From the IMG/VR virus record IMGVR_UViG_3300019889_000231, positions 1 through 23,666 of that record: 23,666 bases of DNA, one strand, 5' to 3'. The notes beneath the pieces are model-generated. The model searched no databases and was not told the origin of the DNA. It saw only the letters and a list, made by a program, of their open reading frames with translations. The first letter of the stretch is position 1. Every line of letters starts with the position of its first letter. Shown one piece after another: positions 6,940 through 13,082 of this stretch. This DNA comes from a virus. Made by a program: the position numbers and the translations under genes.

Positions 6940-7605
6940 ATGGCGACAATGGCGAAGTTAGGTCCAACACTAAACCTCGAAAGCATCCCCGGATGGGGAG
7001 GGCTGCAGGAGCGAGAGCAAAATGTTATACGGGACCAGACTCGACTGCTGTTCGAAACCATTCATGAAACTGGCAAGCAACGTCTCAAAATTGGTGAACA
7101 CCTGTTCCGATTGCGAGAAATTCTAAAACCTCACCGCGGCATGTTTGAGCGTTATCTAAAAACCTGCCGCTTCTCAAGGCCTACTGCCTTTAGGATGATG
7201 GACGATTACAACGCGGCTAGAACCATTCTCCCCATGCCCATCATGCAAGTGGCTCTCATGCGGCCAAATCAAAGACTCGACGCCAAGATGATCAAGGCCA
7301 GCCCTCCTCCGAAAACCAATGACATCACCGAAATCAACAAGTACCTGGACACCATGACCCGTAAGAGCCGAGCCAAGCAAATTCGGGACGCGGAAAACGA
7401 TCCGGATGTCATGAAGAAACAAGCATTCAACTCGGTCAGGAACTTCTATGACCGATTACCCAAAGGGCGCGGCCGGATCAACTGGATAAGAGACGTGTCC
7501 GCCATGCTGTTAACCTACGGCGGCGTGGACGACGCTGTAGCCCCTATAGAGATTCCAGACGGCATGGTGAATGTCCTGGGCCGTCCACGTAAGCTGCAAG
7601 CGTAA
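6940..7605 (+). CDS. Protein of unknown function, probable HTH, 221 aa
   Basis: A rightward gene starting at ATG 6940, with AAAGGAG 14 nt upstream (a second ATG follows three codons later). Residues 35-85 (LLFETIHETGKQRLKIGEHLFRLREILKPHRGMFERYLKTCRFSRPTAFRMMDDYNAAR) have the pattern of the DUF3102-like phage proteins: a helix with GExLxxxxxxL, then a helix-turn-helix ending in SxxTAxRxMxxY. This suggests DNA binding, probably regulation. The rest is basic and not recognised. It is read from the divergent control region and followed by a small gene in the same direction, opposite to all neighbours. Confidence 0.6.
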   Translation: MATMAKLGPTLNLESIPGWGGLQEREQNVIRDQTRLLFETIHETGKQRLKIGEHLFRLREILKPHRGMFERYLKTCRFSRPTAFRMMDDYNAARTILPMPIMQVALMRPNQRLDAKMIKASPPPKTNDITEINKYLDTMTRKSRAKQIRDAENDPDVMKKQAFNSVRNFYDRLPKGRGRINWIRDVSAMLLTYGGVDDAVAPIEIPDGMVNVLGRPRKLQA

Positions 7606-7659
7606 GAAGTGGCCTCCAGGCTTCACTGGGGGCCATTCTACGTTCGGAGGAGAAGGCTC

Positions 7660-7914
7660 ATGGGCAAGACAATGGAGTACAGGGGATACACCAGCACCGC
7701 TCGGAAGGGAATGGGTCAAATGAGCGATTACAGTATTGAGCAAATTGCGGACGAGATTCGTCGCCTGCTTGCACTAGATGGCGACAAGGCGGTGCGGATG
7801 AGTCTGCCGGATCTCGAAGCGGGCAAGGATGCTGAGGACATAGAGGCTGAGATCCGCGCCTGCCTGACTCCGGAAGAGAATGCGCGGCTGGTCTTCACTG
7901 CTATGACCAGATAA
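7660..7914 (+). CDS. Small acidic protein of unknown function, 84 aa
   Basis: The ATG at 7660 is preceded by GGAGGAG about 7 nt away, which fixes the start better than the upstream in-frame codon at 7609; a further ATG at 7720 also has a possible site (GGAAGGGA). The C-terminal half (SIEQIADEIRRLLALDGDKAVRMSLPDLEAGKDAEDIEAEIRACLTPEENARL) is helical and acidic. The last 14 nt overlap the end of the convergent PIN toxin gene, so the two transcripts are partly antisense. No family is recognised. Confidence 0.55.
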   Translation: MGKTMEYRGYTSTARKGMGQMSDYSIEQIADEIRRLLALDGDKAVRMSLPDLEAGKDAEDIEAEIRACLTPEENARLVFTAMTR

Positions 7915-8287
7915 CCTTCAGACCCTTGTACTTTTTGAACTGCCGGTCTGAGCCAATCAGGGGTATGTCCTCGGCCAGTGCCGTCGCGATCAATATGCGA
8001 TCAAAGGGGTCACGGTGATGCAATGGCAGATGACACAGCTTGTAGGCGTGATTTGCTTCAAACGGAAGAATGGTGAGGCGAAGATCGCGAATGGCTTGAC
8101 GTATCTCGGCTTCGCCCATCGACGCCTTCTTGATGCTCGTTTTGAGCGCAAGCTCCGTGATGGAAATTACGCTCACGAAGTTGATTGACTCCGCATCCTC
8201 AAGCAATGCTATGACGCGAGGCGGAAGTCGTCCCTCCGCACGATAGGCGTGCACGATGACTTGCGTATCGAGCAGGAAGCGCGGCAT
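7901..8287 (-). CDS. PIN-domain ribonuclease toxin (VapC-like)
   Basis: A 128-residue PIN protein, the toxin of a type II toxin-antitoxin pair. The four acidic positions of the family are present: D7 (LLDTQVIV), E45 (SITELALK), D93 (HHRDPFDRILIATA) and D113 (LIGSDRQF). Length and the PFDRILIATAL motif match the Phd-partnered group of PIN toxins. Such enzymes cut RNA and stop growth when the antitoxin is lost. The ATG overlaps the antitoxin stop by one base (TAATG), so translation is coupled. In a prophage it may help keep the element in the host or act against other phages. Confidence 0.9.
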   Translation of the reverse strand: MPRFLLDTQVIVHAYRAEGRLPPRVIALLEDAESINFVSVISITELALKTSIKKASMGEAEIRQAIRDLRLTILPFEANHAYKLCHLPLHHRDPFDRILIATALAEDIPLIGSDRQFKKYKGLKVIWS

Positions 8288-8535
8288 TAGTAATGCCCCA
8301 TGACGAAGGCGTCCGCTTCCTCGTCCGACATCGGGTCAAGCCAGTGCGGATCAAAGATTTTCACCTTGCCCTTGCCAGTGCCGAACTTCGGCTTGGGCTT
8401 TTCCTGTGGGCGCGATGGCACCAGATCGGCTACCGGCGTGTTGTAGCGACAAATGGTGATGCGCTCTCCCCTGGCCACCCTGGCGAGCAGTTCTTGGAAG
8501 TGCGCCTTGGCGTATGTGGTTTTGACGTTTTCCAT
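8287..8535 (-). CDS. Phd/YefM-type antitoxin
   Basis: An 82-residue antitoxin encoded just before the PIN toxin. Residues 5-45 (KTTYAKAHFQELLARVARGERITICRYNTPVADLVP) are the Phd/YefM DNA-binding fold: a strand, the AKxxFxxLL helix, then RGExIxIxRxxxPVAxLVP. The C-terminal part (PHWLDPMSDEEADAFV) is the likely toxin-neutralising tail, with the DPMSDEEADAF pattern common in antitoxins of PIN toxins. The ATG at 8533-8535 has no ribosome binding site, and a -10 box sits only 6 nt upstream, so the mRNA is probably leaderless. The protein should repress its own promoter. Confidence 0.9.
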   Translation of the reverse strand: MENVKTTYAKAHFQELLARVARGERITICRYNTPVADLVPSRPQEKPKPKFGTGKGKVKIFDPHWLDPMSDEEADAFVMGHY

Positions 8536-8541
8536 GAAACA

Positions 8542-8550
8542 AGTATAGCA
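8542..8550 (-). promoter_or_regulatory. Extended -10 promoter for a leaderless antitoxin mRNA
   Basis: On the minus strand the sequence TGCTATACT forms a TGn extended -10 element, ending 6 nt before the antitoxin ATG. No good -35 is seen. Transcription would begin at or next to the start codon, giving an mRNA without a leader, in line with the lack of a ribosome binding site. Confidence 0.5.
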
Positions 8551-8560
8551 AATGTGGGTC

Positions 8561-8746
8561 TTACTCCCGGACCAGCAAACGGCGTCCTTCCCCCGGCCCC
8601 AGGGTGCATTCCAGCTTCAGGAAGTGCTCTTCGCAGAGACACAAATGGAGAACCTGGTGCGGTGGCCGCGCCACGTACAAAGCGACGCGGCGTCTGGGTT
8701 CGGGCATCCTGACGCACACGTCGCAAATGGGCTTGGTAAGTGGCAT
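8561..8746 (-). CDS. Small zinc-binding-like protein, 61 aa
   Basis: The ATG at 8744-8746 shares one base with the stop of the HNH gene (TGATG), as with other coupled pairs here. The protein has ICDVC at residues 8-12 and CLCEEH about 25 residues later, a plausible four-ligand zinc ribbon. The rest is basic. It is the last gene of the leftward recombination operon. The Cys layout is visible; function is unknown. Confidence 0.6.
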   Translation of the reverse strand: MPLTKPICDVCVRMPEPRRRVALYVARPPHQVLHLCLCEEHFLKLECTLGPGEGRRLLVRE

Positions 8747-9216
8747 CACGCACGCCGAAGCATGCGGCGAAGGTTCTTGTGTTCTTGCTTATGGCATGGA
8801 TCGCAAAGCCACATTACCTCTAGCGGCTTACTGTAGTCCGGGTGGTGGCCCTCGATCTTGCCAGAACCGCCACATCGCTCACAGTGATCCGGCCTGCTGA
8901 GGCGCCCATCCCGCACGGCATTGTTAACAGACGTTGACGCCTTCTTTTTGTGCGGATTCCTTGCGTCCCACGCCTGCTTGCTGCGACCGCCTGAAACGGG
9001 TACCCATGTTCTCTCTGGCGTGAGACGTTCCATTCGTCTCGGCCTGTTGCGGTCGTACTCGCGGATGCGCTCCAGGTTCTTGTTGCGATGCTCCAGCGCA
9101 TCACGCCGGCAGCACGCTTTGCACTTGTTCAGGTGGCCGTCTCCCATCATCGGATGACGATAGAAGTCGGCCACCGGTTTAATCAGTGAGCATGAGATGC
9201 AACACTTTTCGTCCAT
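8746..9216 (-). CDS. HNH-like phage zinc protein
   Basis: A 156-residue protein with two metal-binding parts. The N-terminal module (residues 5-37: CCISC, then KCKACCRR after 25 residues) is a zinc ribbon common in phage HNH-type proteins. The C-terminal part (112-146) has CERCG, the EGHHPDYSKPLEVMWLCDPCH segment and QEHK, the layout of a compact HNH/treble-clef nuclease with paired His 124-125 as likely active site. The middle is basic. It starts 2 nt after the SSB-like gene, in the recombination operon. Nuclease activity is inferred from the fold; a structural zinc protein is also possible. Confidence 0.75.
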   Translation of the reverse strand: MDEKCCISCSLIKPVADFYRHPMMGDGHLNKCKACCRRDALEHRNKNLERIREYDRNRPRRMERLTPERTWVPVSGGRSKQAWDARNPHKKKASTSVNNAVRDGRLSRPDHCERCGGSGKIEGHHPDYSKPLEVMWLCDPCHKQEHKNLRRMLRRA

Positions 9217-9218
9217 GA

Positions 9219-9758
9219 TCAGAACGGAATTTCCGATTCATCGATCTCCAGCGCGTCACCGGGTACCAGTACCGGCTCCTTCTTCTTCCCCTTGCCCGCC
9301 AGCGCCTTGCCGAAGAGCGCATCCAGTTGCCGCATCTCGCGAGACTCCAGCGGCTTCAGCTCCGGTAGCTTGGCCGTGCGGGCAACAGACCACCGCTCCC
9401 GCATGTTGCCTTCCTGGTCGGCTTCGTGGGTGCAGAGGAAATCGAACGTCTTGCCCACAAACGACTGGTGCTCCGGATGGCCGGGGTCCAGTGCGCCGAA
9501 GGTGGAACCTTCGTACCCCAGAGTCTCCAGCGATGGCACCACGTACTCCACCGTTTTCTCCGTAATTGCCATGTAGATCGACCGCTGGAACTGGTTGCGG
9601 TGCGGAGTGTAGCTGGTGGGGTCGCGAGGATCGGCCACGCCTAATACCCTGATGGTCAAGACGAACTGGAACGTGCCCGTAGCGGCCTTGGTAAGCCCCT
9701 GCTGAAGTACTTCCCCTACGTGAATGCCCTGATCGTAATGCGGTCCCTTTGACGCCAT
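9219..9758 (-). CDS. SSB-like phage protein with acidic DESEIPF tip
   Basis: A 179-residue protein. The body has beta-rich segments (TFQFVLTIRVLGV, RSIYMAITEKTVEYVV, KTFDFLCTHE) compatible with an OB fold, and residues 145-160 are a basic, flexible linker. The last residues DALEIDESEIPF closely match the acidic tip of bacterial SSB (ending DDDIPF), which recruits repair and replication proteins. Together with the neighbouring Sak4-like ATPase this suggests a phage single-strand DNA-binding protein, or one that mimics the SSB tail. I do not recognise the body as a standard SSB, so the assignment rests on the tip and the context. The ATG overlaps the previous stop (TAATG). Confidence 0.6.
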   Translation of the reverse strand: MASKGPHYDQGIHVGEVLQQGLTKAATGTFQFVLTIRVLGVADPRDPTSYTPHRNQFQRSIYMAITEKTVEYVVPSLETLGYEGSTFGALDPGHPEHQSFVGKTFDFLCTHEADQEGNMRERWSVARTAKLPELKPLESREMRQLDALFGKALAGKGKKKEPVLVPGDALEIDESEIPF

Positions 9759-10669
9759 TAGTTGGCCTCCTTTGCAATTTCCGGCTTCGTGTCGATCTTC
9801 TTCTTGGCTTCAGCGAATGCGGCCGAGAGATTCCGGAACGCCTCTACAGGGCTGTCGCCCATCTCGATTTCATCGGGCAGCCCATAGCGGTTCTTCACGT
9901 CGTACACCGGATTCTCTGCGGACGTGTACAGCATCCGGGTGGACATCTGCGCGGCCTTACCCTTCTTCCCCGGCTTGGCCACTCCACCCTTTGCATCGGA
10001 AACCACCACTTCGTAGTCTCCAAACATGGTGGCGTCCAGCCAGCCCTTCACCACTGCCCAGGTGCGGTCGTTCAATTCAGGCACCCACTTGTCGTAGTCA
10101 GCACCCACCGGATTCTTGAAGCCCTTCGTCCTGCCGTGCATCAACAGCAAAATGGTCATGCTCTTCTCCTCACGCAGCCGGTCCAGCTTGTTCAGGAAGA
10201 GCCGCCACGGGGCCAGCGCTACCTCATATCCACGCTTGTATCCCTCGAATCCGCCCTCGCCCCACTCATCGCTGAATTCGACGTGGCAGGTGTGTTCGTG
10301 GCAGAGGCGCTCGGCACCGTTCACCGTATCCAGGCACAGTGTCCGGTACTCGTGGGCTGAGGACAGGAGCAAGTCCAGCGCTGCATCCAGGTCTGCCCAG
10401 TCCTTCAGTTCCGGCAGGTATGGCGTCTCCGGTAGCTGGCCGGCATCGATCAGGGTAAGAAGTCCTGTCTCGCCTCGCGTCATCAGGAAAATGGGCTTGG
10501 GGAAGTAGGCTCCGATGCTGGTCTTCCCGAAACCACCCTTGGCGTACAGGCCGATTCGTTTTGCTTGTGGTTTGCTCTTCGACAGAATGTCCGACAGAGT
10601 GAAGATTCTGGACGGTAGCGAACTGGACCCCGATGGCCTAGGCGCTCTTACCGGTGGCTGCGCATTCAT
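9758..10669 (-). CDS. Sak4-like / AAA_24 phage ATPase
   Basis: A 303-residue RecA-fold NTPase. Walker A is AKGGFGKTS (residues 43-51), followed by the YFPKPIFLMTRGETGLLTL strand; Walker B is YRTLCLDTVNG (108-117). The short core and the lack of RecA's long extensions match the AAA_24 group, which includes the Sak4 single-strand annealing proteins. These proteins pair homologous DNA strands and are known to work with a phage SSB, which fits the next gene. The ATG at 10667-10669 has AAGGAGA 5 nt upstream. Exact activity is inferred from family and context. Confidence 0.75.
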   Translation of the reverse strand: MNAQPPVRAPRPSGSSSLPSRIFTLSDILSKSKPQAKRIGLYAKGGFGKTSIGAYFPKPIFLMTRGETGLLTLIDAGQLPETPYLPELKDWADLDAALDLLLSSAHEYRTLCLDTVNGAERLCHEHTCHVEFSDEWGEGGFEGYKRGYEVALAPWRLFLNKLDRLREEKSMTILLLMHGRTKGFKNPVGADYDKWVPELNDRTWAVVKGWLDATMFGDYEVVVSDAKGGVAKPGKKGKAAQMSTRMLYTSAENPVYDVKNRYGLPDEIEMGDSPVEAFRNLSAAFAEAKKKIDTKPEIAKEAN

Positions 10670-10691
10670 GCTGCTCTCCTTGTGGTTGTGA

Positions 10692-10988
10692 TTACGGCGT
10701 CACTAGTCCAAACACTTCGATGGCCGCCTGAAGCCGACGCGTGTAATCCGCATTACGCTTCGGTGCCTGATCTGACCACCTATAGCGATGGGCCGGGAAC
10801 ACTTTTGCCTGATCGATTACGCCCAGCTTCACCAGCCTGAGTGTGTGCATTCTTGCCGTGCGTTCGGCCACGCGAGCGGCAGCGCTTATCTCGCGATTCG
10901 TGAGCCACACATCAGGCCACTCGCGAAGGGCAAGAGCCACCCGAACCTCATGCAGCGAAACTTCACTACGGTCAACGGTACTGTCCAT
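10692..10988 (-). CDS. Winged-helix DNA-binding protein, 98 aa
   Basis: Residues 15-70 fit a winged helix: a helix (EVRVALALREWPDVW), then LTNREISAAARVAERTARMHTLRLVKLGVIDQAKVFPAHRYRW, with a recognition helix followed by a short wing. This resembles ArsR/MarR-type or phage replication-type HTH proteins that ask whether a response to binding is inherited by a following gene. The site GGGAGG precedes the ATG. It lies between the nuclease and the Sak4-like gene and probably regulates the operon; the target is unknown. Confidence 0.65.
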   Translation of the reverse strand: MDSTVDRSEVSLHEVRVALALREWPDVWLTNREISAAARVAERTARMHTLRLVKLGVIDQAKVFPAHRYRWSDQAPKRNADYTRRLQAAIEVFGLVTP

Positions 10989-11005
10989 TTAATCGCCTCC
11001 CGGCG

Positions 11006-12073
11006 TTACCCAGCTCGCTGTTGCTCCGATTGCAGTCCCAAAAAGTAGACTTCAAGCGACTGATGAAATAGCGTCCCGAAAAAAAGAGCCTCAGACTCTT
11101 CCTCATCCATCGCTTCCAGGCCAACTTCGTACTTCAGGTAGTGGAGTTGCCTACACGTTTGGAACGTCCTGATTCTAGAATTTGTCAGAATGTCCAGACC
11201 GCGCCCTTCGCCCACAGGCAACTCTGGATGGACCCATTCCCTGGTGGCCCATTTTCCCGAATCGATGGTGTCGTGCTTCGAGCACAATCCCAGGAATTTG
11301 CAGGGCCGATTGAATGTAAAACAGGCGCCAGAGTTACGCGGCCAGCGGTTGTTGCGACGTGCGTGCAGGAGATCCTGGCCATGGCCCCACACGTCCCCGG
11401 CATACTCCAACATCTCCGAGTCCAGACGGGGAATCAGGCGACGCTGGTAGTGTCTTTCCGGACGCTCTACGCATACGTCCTCCACCAGTCGGCCGATGTA
11501 CATCATGAGCGTTTCCCGTTCGTGCTCTCTGACGTAGGCTTTGGAGTCTTCATCGAGCGGGGTGCCGAAGTACGCCGCCCCATCGAGTAACCGGGTTACA
11601 TCTTTCTTGAGAAGTAGCTTAGGAGCGATCTGGGGTTTTCTCATGGAATCCCACAGACCATAGTCGTATTTTTCGCCGTTGCACCATTCCAAGAGCAAAT
11701 AATGCGTTGGCTGGCTCTCAACAATAAGCTGCCGCCAGTACGCTCCATTGGGGTCACTGATGTCTTCCGAGGTTGTCTTGTGATCGACGACAACACGATG
11801 CCCGGTGGCCTCTTCGCGGGCCTTCACGTCCAGCTTGCCGGCGATCGAGAAGGACCGGCTCTTCGCTCCCGTCTCCGGATTCCACAGCGGAGCCGTGCGG
11901 ACTGATTCCACCGAATCGATGAGGTAGGGAGCCTGCCTCCAGCGATGGTCATATCCGTACATCATGCCGATGCAGCGGGCGGCAATCAGCCGGGTTTTCT
12001 CGTCTTTGTCCTGGAGGGTTGGGGTCAGAACTTCGATGGCAGCGTGTAGGGGACGATCGCTGATCTCTTTCAT
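11006..12073 (-). CDS. PD-(D/E)XK Fe-S nuclease with permuted order
   Basis: A 355-residue protein of the AddB/Cas4-like nuclease group. The core is IAGKLD82 and VVVD97-H-K99TTSEDI, the PD-(D/E)XK catalytic residues; C251, C258 and C264 (ACFTFNRPCKFLGLC) are three ligands of a 4Fe-4S cluster. In relatives I know, the protein begins with LTxSRxxxFxxC...GxxxHxxLE, the helix with the fourth Cys, and ends at HPEL. Here HPELP is at 282-286 and the would-be N-terminal piece follows it: ILTNSRIRTFQTC (C307) and FGTLFHQSLEVYF (332-344). No such piece precedes the core. The segments look circularly permuted but complete. It should process DNA ends for the recombination system encoded after it. Confidence 0.75.
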   Translation of the reverse strand: MKEISDRPLHAAIEVLTPTLQDKDEKTRLIAARCIGMMYGYDHRWRQAPYLIDSVESVRTAPLWNPETGAKSRSFSIAGKLDVKAREEATGHRVVVDHKTTSEDISDPNGAYWRQLIVESQPTHYLLLEWCNGEKYDYGLWDSMRKPQIAPKLLLKKDVTRLLDGAAYFGTPLDEDSKAYVREHERETLMMYIGRLVEDVCVERPERHYQRRLIPRLDSEMLEYAGDVWGHGQDLLHARRNNRWPRNSGACFTFNRPCKFLGLCSKHDTIDSGKWATREWVHPELPVGEGRGLDILTNSRIRTFQTCRQLHYLKYEVGLEAMDEEESEALFFGTLFHQSLEVYFLGLQSEQQRAG

Positions 12074-12291
12074 TTTCTCTTCCCTGGAACGATATGGGCG
12101 GTAGCGCGTATGAAGCCGAAGTGCCCCAGAACCTTTGGCCCCGGAGGACGCTCCCCTTGGTAGATGTAGTGGAGGTAGGTTCGCGATATTCCGATTTCGG
12201 CAGCGAATTCGGCTGGCGTCCTGTTGCCCTGCTTCCGCTTCAGGAATGCGATGAACTGCCGATCGGTCATGCCAAATAAATAAACTTGCAT
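12070..12291 (-). CDS. Small HTH regulator (Xre/Cro-like)
   Basis: A 73-residue protein (66 if it starts at the second ATG, 12268-12270). Residues 10-55 form a helix-turn-helix: FIAFLKRKQGNRTPAEFAAEIGISRTYLHYIYQGERPPGPKVLGHFGF, the Xre pattern of FAxxxGISxxYLxxIxxGxRxP. It probably represses the divergent promoter region at 12292-12492. The end overlaps the nuclease start as ATGA, so it is the first gene of the recombination operon and may control it. No good ribosome binding site is seen for either start. Confidence 0.8.
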   Translation of the reverse strand: MQVYLFGMTDRQFIAFLKRKQGNRTPAEFAAEIGISRTYLHYIYQGERPPGPKVLGHFGFIRATAHIVPGKRK

Positions 12292-12304
12292 TTCTTATCT
12301 GTCA

Positions 12305-12343
12305 ACAATATTGTGAATGGGCGGCAATTATCTCACCTGAGAT
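12305..12343. promoter_or_regulatory. Two palindromes between divergent regulators
   Basis: Just upstream of the HTH gene lie a perfect 10-bp palindrome ACAATATTGT (12305-12314) and a 6-bp inverted repeat ATCTCA-CC-TGAGAT (12330-12343), 15 bp apart. Their place beside an Xre-like gene and before an opposite gene makes them likely operator sites. Confidence 0.45.
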
Positions 12344-12410
12344 TACGGGAGATGGAATGGTTAGCTTTCGCAGGATATGTACCGCTTGCCGGAAACCAAT
12401 TGACTGGAGT

Positions 12411-12439
12411 GAAGAACGAGGGTTCTTCCATCTGGAAGA
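12411..12439 (+). promoter_or_regulatory. Two mutually exclusive hairpins in a leader
   Basis: GAAGAAC/GTTCTTC (12411-12417 with 12422-12428) and TCTTCC/GGAAGA (12424-12429 with 12434-12439) share bases, so only one can form at a time. They lie 50-80 nt before the gene at 12493. This could be an attenuator-like switch, or simply a set of overlapping protein sites. Confidence 0.3.
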
Positions 12440-12492
12440 CAATAGCCCGCTATGTCCGGATGCCAGTCCCGATCTGGAGGTCCAGGTTTTAC

Positions 12493-12849
12493 ATGCCTAA
12501 CATTCGAAACAAACGTAACAGCACGCGAGCATCGTTCTCTGTGGCCCTCGATGCGGCACAGGAGCGACTGGCCAAGGCTATCCAGGAACGCGCCCAGTGC
12601 CAGCACAAGCTCGCCATGCTACAGGCGGAGATACCGTCCCTCCAGCAGACCATCGTGGCCCTGGGGGGGCATCTGGAGGGCAGGGCGAAGCCTCTCCCGG
12701 TGACCTTCGATCTGGAGAGCACGCTTCAGAACGCGCCCAGTACCCCGCTGTGGAAAGAGCCGGATATGAACGGGGTGGCCAGCATCGTTCTTGGCCCAAA
12801 TGAAGCACCACCGTTGCCGAACCTGGGAAGCGATGAGGAGTGGAAATGA
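12493..12849 (+). CDS. Coiled-coil protein of unknown function, 118 aa
   Basis: I chose the ATG at 12493; the frame is open from 12286, but that part crosses the operator region and does not look protein-like. AGG lies 7 nt upstream and GGAGG 12 nt upstream. Residues 12-60 (ALDAAQERLAKAIQERAQCQHKLAMLQAEIPSLQQTIVAL) have the heptad pattern of a coiled coil. The rest is Pro-rich and acidic near the end. It overlaps the excisionase-like gene as ATGA and is probably in the same transcript, so it may be a partner or regulator of integration. No family is recognised. Confidence 0.6.
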   Translation: MPNIRNKRNSTRASFSVALDAAQERLAKAIQERAQCQHKLAMLQAEIPSLQQTIVALGGHLEGRAKPLPVTFDLESTLQNAPSTPLWKEPDMNGVASIVLGPNEAPPLPNLGSDEEWK

Positions 12850-13082
12850 GCCTCACGCATGAGCCGCACTACACACCAATTGAGCTGGGCGAAATATGGC
12901 ACTTGTCGCCAGCGATGATTCGCAAAGTCTTCGAGAACGAGGATGGCGTCCTCAAATTCGGAGAACTGCCACCAAGAGTTGGAAGAAAACTGAAGCGCTC
13001 CTACCTGACAATGCGTATCCCCTATTCGGTCGCGGAACGGGTCCACAAACAGCGGTCTACCAGACGGAGACTACGCGCCTGA
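12846..13082 (+). CDS. Excisionase-like small DNA-binding protein
   Basis: A 78-residue basic protein. The ATG at 12846 has AGGAG 5 nt upstream and overlaps the preceding stop. Residues 9-50 (YTPIELGEIWHLSPAMIRKVFENEDGVLKFGELPPRVGRKLKRSYLTMRIPYSV) match the MerR/excisionase winged helix: a start like YTPxELGExWxLSxxxIRKxFxxE, then a beta wing, then RIPxSV. The tail RVHKQRSTRRRLRA is very basic. It ends 26 nt inside the 3' end of the convergent integrase gene. Size, fold and position fit a recombination directionality factor. Confidence 0.65.
   Translation: MSLTHEPHYTPIELGEIWHLSPAMIRKVFENEDGVLKFGELPPRVGRKLKRSYLTMRIPYSVAERVHKQRSTRRRLRA

Noticed and set aside
7660-7740. MEYRGY start, recalling HicB antitoxins
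   Set aside because: The rest of the protein lacks the HicB fold pattern and no HicA-like gene is adjacent.
12286-12492. Upstream extension of the coiled-coil protein frame
   Set aside because: The added part crosses the palindromes and hairpins of the control region and does not read like protein; the ATG at 12493 is preferred.
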